From Drosophila miranda (taxonomy: Eukaryota; Arthropoda; Insecta; Diptera; Drosophilidae): 64,000 nucleotides of DNA. Shown here in pieces: positions 24,382 to 35,484 of this stretch. The number at the start of each line of letters is the position of its first letter. Within the stretch, counting starts at the first letter, position 1. A model generated the notes under the pieces. It had not been told where the DNA came from, searched no databases, and saw only the letters and a program-made list of their open reading frames with translations. The translations under genes were made by a program, and so were the position numbers. The DNA lies in the NCBI RefSeq assembly GCF_003369915.1, contig NC_046673.1, positions 12,508,001-12,572,000 on the forward strand, written 5' to 3'.

Positions 24382-27002
24382 GCCCATTCGTGCTGCTGTT
24401 GTGTGTGTGCGTTCGTGTACGCGACGAAAAAAATATAAAATCGTAACGAGCAGAGGAAAAAACGTGTGAAAAATACATTAAAAGGTACCGCCAGATGAGG
24501 AATAATTGGCGAATAGTTTAAGACAGTAAACCCATGGCCTGCTGTCTGGCTATATTTTGTTTAGATATTGTTGCTGTTTAGGCATTTCAAGGACCTTCTT
24601 TGCCTACTTCTCCTCCTCCGGCTGGCTCCCCTTTTTAGTCTGTTATGCTATATACAGTGTGTTTCGGTGTGTGCGCGCTTCTGTCGCGTGTGCCTTCTGA
24701 CCACGACCACCTGGGCGGTAGTCAAGTGGAAATTTTGCGTTCAAGGACAACGCTAGTGACACCCTCTCCATCTCATCCCTTGTAGTCCATAGGCTCCTTG
24801 CATCCACTGCAGAAGGGGCTCTTAAGGAGCAACCAAATGGTCTTTTTCCCTGTTCTAGTTATTGTGAAGAGAGTGAAGGAGAAGGACGGCGACAATTGGC
24901 CTGGTATTTGGACAGTTACATTTCGAGGGGTTCCCCTCTTAGAAACAGTGAGGTAGTGAAGCGTTTAAATAGAGAGCATATGGATTAATTATTCTAAAAT
25001 AGAATTATATTCTCATATTTTGAAAAGAAATTCAATTTTCATACAAATAGTCTAGTACATAGGTACATATGTATGTGATTTCGCATGTGTTCAAATGTGT
25101 GTGTGCTTTGCCGTTGCTTTTTTTGTTCTCTTATTTTGTGCCTCCGCGTTTGGGTGACTTGCGCACACCAATACAAATGTACATGCATATGCCGCTCTTT
25201 CGGTCGCGCGCTCTTCTCTTCCCCTAAACACATGGGTCCCCAGCCAGGCCCCAGCATTGCACTCAAAAATAACTGTTCGCAATTGTGAGAGCGAGAGAGT
25301 AAAACAAGCGTTTAGAAGAAGAAAAAGTACGTAAAAGAAGCGAACAAAATGAGAAAAAAATCAGCTGCGACGTAGATCTCACACAAAAAACCGTTAGGTG
25401 AGATGATGTGCGGACGGGAGTGGGGGATGAGGCATGGCATCAATTGCAATAGTGAAATAAATCCGGTAAATGGATAAAACAAAAAAACCGTCACATTTCA
25501 CTACCACGTGTGTGCTCGGTGTCTGTGCCTGACATGTGTACTTACATACATAGATATGTGCGTGTGCAACTGTTTTCTGCAGCTGATTTATTTGAATGTG
25601 TGTGTGTGTGCGTTTGTCGTGTAAGCGGTTGTACAAGGGGGACGAACAGCTAATCAAAACTTAAATCTGTCACACATCCGCTGCCCAAAAAAATAATTAA
25701 ACTGTAAAACGGTGATAGTAATTGAGTTTGTATATGTGTTTATTTGCCAGCGCCTATGCATGTACATTATTCAATTGCACACGCAATTTTCCCCTGGTCA
25801 AGGACTCTTTTTTTTTTTTTTTACCCGAAAAGGCAGTTCCATTTATATGCAAATGACATTGGAAGCCAGGAGACGGCTAAGAACAAACTGGAATATTCCA
25901 CAAATTGTTTTCCATCCACACCCCCCCTCTCCCAATCAAATGCCCTGTCAATTCAATTTCGTTTGGCAGCTAATTAACTTATTGGACCAATTAGCCAAAA
26001 ACTGGTTTTGAGTCCGTTACGTGCCTTTGCCCATACCCCTCCACCTAGCCTTATTCGGGAGGTGATGATTGGTGGGAGGGGGGGTAATAGCTGAAACGAC
26101 GGCACTGCTGCTGCTTTCAGGTACCGTTCGACGCAGACGCAGGCGCCTGCGTGTTCCCCTCCTCCCCCCAACTGACAAAAAAAAATGGCCAAAGGCTAAA
26201 GAGCAAAGAAGAGCTCAGCTGCTTACGATTCGCGCGCGTGTTTGTTTGTGTGTGTGTGTGCTAGTACATAGCTATACACATAAAAGCAGAAATCGTAACG
26301 TAAACGTAACGTAAACTAGAACTCTCTCCCTTGCAATCCTCTTTACTCCACAGCACTCCATCTCGCTCTCAGCTTTCGCATGAAACGTGTATCCTATGGA
26401 AAAGGAGTAGGGGAGGGGGTGGTGCTGGGGTCGGCTGTGGATTAAAGAAACTAAAATGGTGTGCGGCATGATCTGTCACCGTTTCTTGTTTATTCACAAT
26501 ACGAAATGTTTAATTTAATGTTTTATTTCCTATGAATGAGGGCTTAGGGTTTCGCGATTTCCAGCGAAATGTGCCGCCGCCTCTCAAACGGGATCGGATA
26601 CCAATTGGATTTATATTTCTGATTATCCTCAAGCCGTAAAAGATGCAGCATAATGCGTGTGTATGTATATGCGCTCTTGCATAAGAGCGTCAGGCGTTGT
26701 CTTTGCAAGTAGTAGTGTCTTACGGTAGTGCGAGAGTGAGAGAGTGGGGCGTGGGAATGGTACTGCTGGGTACGACGGCCTCCTTCCCCCCTCCCCCCCT
26801 CCACACTGTTTAAAGAAGAAGTACTGATTAAACGAAATATCTATAAATTCGAAATTTTTAAACTTTCGGCATACAAATCTACACACATACGAGTATTCAC
26901 TCTACTTAGAACGTATATATGTGTCAAATCAAAACCTATCATGAAGTTTTCCTCAGGCTTCCTTTGTTTCTCAGTTTTTCTCAGTTTTCCTCTGTTTTTT
27001 TT

Positions 27003-27244
27003 CTCAGTTTAGGCAGGCCGTTCGATTTGGTTGTCTAGTTTCGTTTTGTTTGATTTCAATTTTATTCATTGTTACGTTGTTGCCGGTTGTGTTCGGTTGT
27101 TTCCTGTTAATTTAATTTTTTTTCTCAGTTTAGGCAGGCCGTTCGATTTGGTCGTCTAGTTTCGTTTTGTTTGATGTCAATTTTATTCATTGTTACGTTT
27201 TTGCCGGTTGTGTTCGGTTGTTTCCCGATAATTTAATTTTTTTT
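27003..27244. repeat. Perfect-period tandem duplication, 121 bp x 2
   Basis: Copy 27003-27123 is followed directly by 27124-27244 with about five substitutions and no obvious indels. Each contains CTCAGTTTAGGCAGGCCGTT and TTTTATTCATTGTTACGTT. It lies in the mei-P26 leader region. Confidence 0.9.
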
Positions 27245-27882
27245 CGTTCGTTTGCTTGTTAATTTTTTGTTTGCTTTTCGTTTTTTTGTGACTGCTAATC
27301 GAATTTATCGCGTTGGTTAGTGCCCTATGGTATCATAGGAGGTTATTCGAAACGCAATCGAAATTGCTGCATAAATTTATTGACAAAAATTATCAAATTG
27401 CAGCGCGGCGCTGTCGTCCATTATCTTTCTTCTTCGTCAGTGTTCGTTATCGTCGTAGTCTCGTCGTCCTTTTTTTTCGTACTCGTCGTCGTTCCGAACG
27501 AAGAAAGAATTGCATCAACAAGAACAAGATCGCAGGCAGAAAACACCCACGCAATGCAAATGCTTTAAACATTGACCTCAAAGGATCAAGAAAGACGACA
27601 GGACAACGAGCCACACACACAAAACAGGAGGAGGAGTCTCGTCGCCGAGGTTGTCCACAAATTGGCAATAAATTATTTACGTGTGTTTGTATGGTATGTA
27701 TTGCCTGAGATCCCTGAATACGAATAAGTTTGTGCAACAAAACAACAACACTTATCACGTAATCGAAGAACAAATAACAGTAATAATTCGTGCCGGCTTT
27801 TCGAACTGTGTGCGTGCGCTTGCGTGTGTGTGTGTGTGTTTGTATGCGTGCAAATGGATAACCGAGAGACGCCAACTCACAT

Positions 27883-27883
<1 letters not shown>

Positions 27884-27917
<34 letters not shown>

Positions 27918-27931
27918 TCTCTCCCTCTCTC
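27884..27931. repeat. (CT)n microsatellite
   Basis: CT run of about 48 bp with two CCCT interruptions. The complementary GAGA repeats are potential GAGA-factor sites near the mei-P26 leader. Confidence 0.9.
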
Positions 27932-28664
27932 GGAATCACTCCCACTCAATAGCGCTACTCTGACGACTCAATCTCGCAGCCGTCGTCTCTCTCTCACTCC
28001 AACTACTCTTTGGCTGTGCCTGCGTCTTCGCCGCTGCTCGTTCTGGTGTTCGTGTGACAACAACACTTCGTTTCGTTCGTGACTATTGTGTGTGAGATTG
28101 TGTTTGTAAGAGTACCGTTTTCTGGATCATTTCAACTCCGAGGCTTGGCAGGGCCGCTCGTGGAGAGATCAAGAATATCAGGGACGAGAGCCAGCAACAG
28201 CACCAGAATCAACAGTAAATATTAAGCTCAAGTATTTAAAAAACGAAAAACGTCGAAGAACTACGTGGAAGAAGTGCAACTCTTATACAACAACAAAAGC
28301 AAAAACAGAAACAACAAAACAAAGCCAAAGCCAAAGTTTAAAGATTTATACAACTAAACAAAAAAAAAAAGAGAAGTTAAGGTTCCACAACATAGGAAAA
28401 GGAAAAGCCCCTCTAAGAATAAGAACACACACAACAATCTCTTCTTTACGCAATCATACAACCATCCACTACAACCTCCACCACCACCACCACACCCCAG
28501 AAAGGAAGAAACCACAAAAGAAAGAACAACCACAGAGTGGGTGGAAAAGGAAGAAAACGTCAATATATATATATATATACATATATATTCGATTATATAA
28601 AACATACAACACCACGCCGACAAATAAGCAAAAAAGAAACAAACAGAACCTGTTGCTGGCAACA

Positions 28665-31600
28665 ATGACTTCTCTAGAGGAGCATATCGTCTTGGCCCCC
28701 GTGGAAGCGGCGGAGTCGTCTCACGTGTCGCTGTGCGACGAGGTAACCAATCTATCGGTCCTTGACACGGACACGGATGTGAGCAACACGAGCAGCAGCT
28801 TGAGCAGTTCCAGCAGCTCGAGCAGCTCCAGCTCGGGCACGGACACGGACACCGGCAAGGGCAGCAGCACCGTGGGCAGCATCGATGTGACCAGCGTTAG
28901 TTCGTCGAGCATCGGGTCGGCGGGTTCGATCACATCGCCGGCCCCATCAACGGCCAATTCGAATACATCGTCGGGCCTGGGCATGGGCCTGGGTCTGGTG
29001 GTGGACATAGATAGCGCGGCGAGCAGTCAGGAGCTGAGCAGCCATGGCGTCACCGAGCTAGACTCGCTGGAGGACTCGTGCGGCAGCCTCATCAAGGATG
29101 GGGATAAGCTCTGCAAATTGTGCAGGTGAGTCTCGGGCTCTTACAATCCATTCCATATGTGTTTCTATATATTTTATAATCCTTGGCAGCTCTCGGCTGG
29201 TTATGCCCCGTATCTTGGCCTGCCTGCATGTCTTTTGCGAGGATTGTCTACAGGCCCTGGTGGCCACAGATTCGGTGTCGGCCAGTTCGCCCAATAGCTG
29301 TTCCTCATCGTCCTTTGACGGCAGCGAGCATCAGCACCGTTTGCCCACGCTGTTGGGGTGTCCCGTCTGCAAGGAAGTCACCCGACTGGGCCCCAAGGGG
29401 GTCAAGGGACTCACATACGATTATATTTTGACCAATATACTGGATCTATCGAACCTCGAATCGGAGCAGATACCCTGCACCTCGTGCAAAAGCAAGGAAG
29501 AGGCCATATCCCGGTGCAATGATTGTGCCAACTTCTTGTGCAACGGCTGCGACAATGCCCACAAGTATATGCGTTGCTTTGAGAACCATCAGGTGGTGCG
29601 CATCGAGGATCTACAGAAGAACGTCCAGGACAAGCTGTTCATCCACAAGCCCGTTTTCTGTAGCCAGCATGTTAGCGAGAATCTCAAATACTATTGCTTC
29701 ACGTGCCAGGTGCCCACCTGCAATGATTGTCTGCTGGGCGATCACAAGGGCAGCGATCATCACTACGAGACGGCCATCGTTGCCGAGCAGGCGGTGCGCG
29801 CCGATCTGGATGACCTCATTTCCGCGACTCTAAAGAAGGCCGACTACTGCAATGATGCCACCGGGAATCTGAGCAGCGCCCTCACCGAACTTCAAGCCCA
29901 AAACGACATGGTCCATCAGCAGATCGAGGATAGCTATAAGATGTACAAGCGCATGCTCGAGAAGATCAGAGACGACCTGATCAACGAACTGGGGCGTCTG
30001 CACTCCGATCGCGAGCTCAAGATCATGGATCTCATGCAGAGTCTGGAGAACAATTCCGGCCGATTGCAGCAGGCAGCACAGTTTGGCCAGCGGGCCATTG
30101 ACAAGGGCAATGCCGTGGAGTTTCTCCTTCTGCAGCCCCTCATCACAGACCAGTGCAAGAAGCTGATGGAGCAGACACCCAAATGCGACATCAACTACCA
30201 GATACAGTTTGAGACAAAGCCGGAAAGGTTCGAGCAGTTCGCCCGAAATATGTTTGGTAAATTTGAGACCGAATCCAGCTGCAGTCCGGTGGATACGCCC
30301 AAGCCATTGTCTCCGGTGCCATCGTCGCACCATCAGCACCAGCAGCACTCGAAGCAGCAGCAGAAACAGCAACAGATGCAGTCGCAGATCCCATTGAAAT
30401 CGCAGCATCATTCTACGCCTCTGATTGTGGGCCATGGCCATGGCCATGTCCAAGGTGGGAACTCCTCCACGCGCGGCAGCTCCTCCGTACAGGGACGCCT
30501 CAGTTCGGCTGTGTTCAGTCCCAATTCGTTGCCATCCTCGATTCCTAACTCCTTCGATGGGGATAACTCGGCCATGACTAGCTTCTCGCTGATGAGCACT
30601 CTGCCACCGGACTCGCCCTCGCAGCTGCAACAGGCGCCCCAGTTGCCGCCGCTACCACAAATGCCCCAGATGCCACAGCTGCCTCAGATGGCGCAGCAAC
30701 AGGCACAGCAGCAGCAGGCGCAGGCGCAGCAGCAGCTACAGCAGAAGCAGCATCAACATCAACAACAGCAGGCACAGCAGCAACAGGCGCAGCAGCACCA
30801 GCAACAACAAGTGGTACTCCATCAACCGCAGACGCAACAGCAGCCCATGCCACCGCAAATTGCCCAACTGGTGACGCCCCAAGGCATTGTGCAAGTGCAG
30901 CAGCAACAGCAGCAGCAGGCTCCTCATGTCAATCTGAATGCCGGACCCGGACCCAACATGGCCGCACTTAATGGCATGGCCGGAGGCGGCGGTGGTGGCC
31001 CACCCTCGTCCTTCAGCATGCTGGAATACAATATCTCAAGGCTGGCCAGTCTTAACGAAACAATGTCCGATTCCCTGACCGAGGCACTGGCCGTGGGCGG
31101 TGCTACTGCCGTACCGAATGTGGCTCAGGTAACCGCTGGCCCAGCTGTGCCCGGCGGCGCCGGAGCTTCGCACCACCAACAGCAGCAGCAGCAGCAGCAG
31201 CAACAACAACAGCAGGCTGTTATGCCCGCCTCTGCGGTGACGCCCAGTCAACCAATCACTCTGGCGGACATTCTGTCCGGCGATCAGCGGGCTCTTAACA
31301 ATCTTCAGGCCCTGGCCAAATTGGGACTCAATAATAATGGTGAGTGGATTCGATTCGAATGGTGCTTCCGTTTTTATATTGTACCTTAAGTATTTTTCTA
31401 ACCCATTGCAAAGACTTGAGGAAATCAAAATTCAACAGAAATGAGCTGAAAGCGAGTATTTGATATGAATTCCGTCCGTGGTGTATTTTGGAAAATGGTT
31501 ATTCATTTTTCAGGGCTTTCAAACTGTAGTGCTTGTAAAGATCATTCATGGCAGTCGCATGGCAGACAGCTTCCTTACGCTTATAACAGGCAGCTTTCTT

Positions 31601-34116
31601 AGCTTCACAGCACAGCTTTTCTAGTCTCCATAGCAGGCAGATTTCGTAGTTTAATAGCAGAAAGGCCTAGTAGGCCTAGTTCCATAGAAATGCATATTTT
31701 ATAGTTGCATAGCAGCCAGATTTCTTAGTTTAATAGCAACCATGTTTTATAGTTTGATAGCAGGCAGATTTGCCTGTACTATAGCAGAGAGCTTTTGTAG
31801 TCTTAACCTTGGGGGTTTCTTTTGGCAAAACTTTGTCAGGCTCAGCCAAGCAGTTTCATGGAAGCTAGCTTTCGTACTTTTATAGAACCAATGATTATTG
31901 CAGTCAGCTTTCAGATGTCACAGCAGGACTCCGCTTTCACAGCAGCCAGCTTTTTAAGATTCGCAGTAACAAGATTTCATAGCAGATACCTCTAAACATA
32001 GATTCTTTGGTTTTTGTTAGAACACCGTTTGACGGCTAATAATTTTTAGGTTAGGTTTGGTTTAGGGTTTTTTGGGTTAAATATATTCATGATAAAGAAT
32101 TGCTCCTCCAGACCTTGCAATGGTCCTTCCTTTTATTTTTCTTATAGCACCTTCAGTTCTTATGATTTTGAGTTTATTTTTCTTTCCTTCCACAAACACA
32201 CGACACGCTCCCCCCTACACCCACTACCACTGCCCTTCAACCCACACACCAACCACAAACCCACTGCGACACTGCACACAGATGATCTGTTGTCGAGCGA
32301 AAGCTCATCGGGAATTGATTTTTTATCAGATTTCTGCCTGCCAGCTGCCACCTCGCCCAGCCTCCAGGCCCTCAATCCGATTGTCGGCGGCGTCGAGGAT
32401 ATCGGCCTCAACAGTTTCCATGCCGTTGCCCCCCCGGGCACCACCAATGTGGTGACAGGCCGCAACAAGGCCACACCCATGCAGATCAGATGCAAATTCG
32501 GTTCCCTGGGCACGGCCAAGGGGCAGTTTAATTCCCCACATGGCTTCTGCCTTGGCGTTGATGAGGAGATCATCGTTGCGGATACAAACAATCACCGGAT
32601 CGAGGTCTTTGACAAGATGGGTGCCCTCAAGTTCCAATTTGGGGTAGCCGGCAAGGAGGAGGGTCAACTCTGGTATCCCCGGAAAGTGGCCGTCATGCAT
32701 AATAATGGAAAATTTGTGGTTTGCGATCGCGGCAACGAGCGCTCCCGTATGCAGATATTTTCAAAATGTGGACATTTTATGCGGAAAATTGCCATCAGGT
32801 AAGGGCCTACACATATTTCTTTATAGTATTTGTGTAAAATACATAATTAATATGTGTTAATCCCTAACAGATATATTGATATTGTTGCCGGACTGGCCGT
32901 CACCGCAAAGGGTCACATTGTGGCCGTAGATAGTGTCTCCCCCACTGTCTTTGTCATCTCCGAGGAGGGGGAGCTGGTGCGCTGGTTTGATTGCAGTGAC
33001 TATATGCGTGAGCCCTCTGATATTGCCATACGCGGTGAGTGTCCGTCCCTTTCTTTCTTATTTGTCTATTTATTTATTTTGTAATGAAATATGAATCCCT
33101 TTTTCTCTTTTAGACAATGATTTTTACGTTTGCGATTTCAAGGGTCATTGTGTGGCTGTTTTCCAAGATGATGGTACATTCCTATATCGTATTGGCAATG
33201 AGAAGGTCACCTGCTTCCCCAATGGCATTGATATATCGAATGCCGGTGATGTCCTCATCGGGGACTCGCATGGAAATCGCTTCCATGTGGCCTGCTATTC
33301 GCGCGAGGGCGTCCTCCAATCGGAGTTTGAGTGTCCCCATGTCAAGGTTTGTTGTGTACCCACCACCTGCAATCACAATCACATTCAGACCAAACTAAAC
33401 AAGAGCACATCTGAACTCTGTTCACACTGTTGCAATTCTAATTTACATGTAAGCTTTTTTATTTTCCCTCGTACCATCAAATATTATCATTCCTTTAAAA
33501 GAGAACATTTCGTTGTAGCACAAGTAATGTATGAAGTTATGTAAGCTAGTATAGAAGTAGGAGTAGGAGTATTATTGTGTTCTGAATGTAAAAATCTGTA
33601 TGTACCATTAGTTCCACTGCTCTTCTGTGATTCACCGACTCGCAGTTGATTTTCTGTCCTTGAGCTGTACTATATTGCTTCCCAAAGTCGTATGACATCT
33701 ACTAGATTGCCTATAATTCAAGCTCACATGACGTGGCATTGCATTGCATGCTGGAATCTGTCGGTCTCTGTTCGTCCTCTGTGTTTCTGTTTTAACAAGT
33801 AAAAAGATATCTCAAAATCTCAAATATTATTTTATATAGTGGTAGTAATATTATGGTTTGATTAGGCCCTTCATTACTCGTAGAAATAATGCCACATAAG
33901 CTATCATACTTGCATTGATCTACTACTACAACTACTAAAACTACTACTACTTCAACAACTAATACTACTACTAACTGATGACATGGATATTAATATGAGA
34001 ATTTTTCACAGGTTTCACGCTGCTGCGGCCTGAAAATCACATCCGAGGGATATGTGGTCACTCTGGCCAAGAACAATCACCACGTTCTCGTGCTGAATAC
34101 GCTCTATGTTCACTGA
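28665..34116 (+). CDS. mei-P26: TRIM-NHL protein Mei-P26
   Basis: Six coding exons: 28665..29125, 29190..31339, 32282..32798, 32871..33034, 33114..33346 and 34012..34116; phases agree, giving 1209 residues, close to the D. melanogaster length. Mei-P26 is a cytoplasmic RNA regulator and putative E3 ligase that limits growth and promotes differentiation in the ovarian germline. RING: Cys150, Cys153, Cys165, His167, Cys170, Cys173, Cys211, Cys214, with a serine-rich insert. Two B-boxes follow ([17 protein letters not shown]..., about 250-285; [17 protein letters not shown]..., about 305-345), then a coiled coil (about 355-460), a Q-rich linker, and the NHL beta-propeller (about 938-1209; [19 protein letters not shown], ending [12 protein letters not shown]). 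The ATG at 28665 has the context ACAATG. The in-frame sequence after the TGA is coding-like (separate entry). Confidence 0.96.
31545..31985. repeat. Degenerate ~30-bp minisatellite in mei-P26 intron 2
   Basis: The 942-nt intron (31340-32281) contains about a dozen diverged units around the theme ATAGCAGNCAGNTTTCTTAG, for example near 31585, 31640, 31710, 31755, 31895 and 31945. The other mei-P26 coding introns lack it. Confidence 0.7.
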
Positions 34117-34590
34117 TTGCAAATTAAAGCCCGCAACAATCGTCCGTCAGTCGACTTGATCAAATACAATTACAAATACTCGTCAGGGAAGATATACGGC
34201 TGTCGTCGTCACCTGATGCCCGGCCATACACACAATGCTATCTGTCATATATTGGCCAGAAAGCAGCAGAAATACGAAAACAGGATGAACAACGCTAATG
34301 CCAATGCCAACGGAAATGCCAATGCCAACACAAGCGGCAGTGGCACCCAAAACAGCCAACAACAACAGCAACAACAACAACAGCTGCAGCCGCCACCGCA
34401 GCAGCCACCAGCGCCGGGGCCGCTGCAGCCGCATTCGGTCATGGATCATCTACCAAACAGTCGCAATCCGATTGAAACTAACAGCTACATCTTCAACCAC
34501 AACTATAAGAGCATCAATTGCGACAAAATCAACGTCAATGTCACTAGCAACGTTAACGCCAACACCAACACCAACAATTGCCAGCAATGA
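34117..34590 (+). CDS. In-frame extension after the mei-P26 TGA; candidate stop-codon readthrough
   Basis: The codon after the mei-P26 stop (34114-34116) begins an uninterrupted 157-codon in-frame stretch plus a TGA at 34588-34590. Composition and codons look coding: CGTCGTCACCTGATGCCCGG, alternating AAT-GCC codons giving an Asn/Ala run, a CAA/CAG glutamine run, then a proline-rich segment (PPPQQPPAPGPLQP) and a tail ending NCQQ. Polyglutamine in frame, as in the body of the protein, argues against chance in an otherwise A-rich UTR. TGA is the leakiest stop and readthrough is known to be frequent in Drosophila. The base after TGA is T rather than the favoured C. Alternatively an acceptor downstream of the stop, such as near 34133, could use this frame. 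Confidence 0.5.
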   Translation: MQIKARNNRPSVDLIKYNYKYSSGKIYGCRRHLMPGHTHNAICHILARKQQKYENRMNNANANANGNANANTSGSGTQNSQQQQQQQQQLQPPPQQPPAPGPLQPHSVMDHLPNSRNPIETNSYIFNHNYKSINCDKINVNVTSNVNANTNTNNCQQ

Positions 34591-34644
34591 AGTGTATATA
34601 ATCGAAAATGTACATATACATATATATATGTAATATATACATAT

Positions 34645-34650
34645 ATTAAA
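34645..34650 (+). terminator. Proximal poly(A) signal candidate of mei-P26
   Basis: ATTAAA about 530 nt after the stop and 55 nt after the end of the readthrough frame; an A-rich stretch follows. It would give the short-UTR isoform. Confidence 0.4.
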
Positions 34651-35450
34651 GTTGGAAAAATACAAGGACATATAAAAAAAAAACAAAAACAAAATCTCGA
34701 AAACCAAAAATCCAAAAACAAAACAAAGCGCATAACAACGGCGACAAAACAACAACAAAATGAAATGATAAAACAAAATGCAACAAATACTATTTTTGAT
34801 CTCTAATTTAAAAAAACAAAACAAAACAAACAAAAAACAATTAGCGCTACTATTAAAAACAAAACAAAACCAAACATCCAACAAATCTAACAAACGAAAA
34901 ACCAACAACAAATATTTTACTTAGTCTAAAAAAAAAAACCTAAACAAAAAAAAAACAAGTAAAACAACAAAAATGAAAAACCGATATTTTCAAAATGTTT
35001 TTTAAAAACTTTTTTTAATCTGTTTTTCATTATACTTTTTGTCATAAGGTTCTGTTCTTGTTAAAATTGTCATAAAATACACGAACACACATACACGAAC
35101 ACACACACACACACAAACAATACTATACATGTTACTTATTATCTATATAGACATACATATATATTGTTATATCGACCGATTAGCTTTTTTGTGCATAAAC
35201 CCTTCCAGAATCTTTTTCTATAAACCAAACGAAACAAAACACGCATATATACAATACATATGTGTATATATATGTATATGCCTAAATATATACGTATATA
35301 TATATATGTATATATAAAGTTCTACACCTATGTATATCTAGCAAAATGTGCAACTTTTTGTGCACATCTTTTTTTTGCTAAAATGTAAAAATTAAACGAA
35401 AAAAGAGGGAGAGAGAGACGAGGGACGAGCGAAGAGAGAAGAGAGAGGAG

Positions 35451-35484
35451 AGGAAAGGAAAGGAAAGGAAAGGAAAGGAAAGGA
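35451..35484. repeat. (AGGAA)n array
   Basis: About seven purine-only AGGAA units within the putative 3' UTR, flanked by GAGA-rich sequence. Confidence 0.9.

Larger units (their letters stand above)
24382..28664 (+). other. mei-P26 5' leader region (UTR exons and introns)
   Basis: No coding frame is supported. Simple repeats are common (CT run at 27884-27931, CA and GT runs). A weak donor AAAAG|GTACCG lies near 24485. An initiator-like GTCAGTG lies at 27436-27442. From about 27.9 kb the sequence becomes CAA/AAC-rich and leads without an obvious acceptor into the ATG at 28665, so this last part is probably 5' UTR of the coding exon. Start sites and leader splicing cannot be fixed by eye. Confidence 0.45.

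Noticed and set aside
29830-30630. 266-codon minus-strand frame within mei-P26 exon 2
   Set aside because: It lies opposite the coiled-coil and Q-rich coding sequence and translates to arginine/leucine-rich text with no recognisable family.
33347-33544. Reading through the fifth mei-P26 intron to give a cysteine-rich tail
   Set aside because: The donor AAG|GTTTGT and the acceptor at 34011 restore the conserved last NHL blade, so the read-through tail is intronic.
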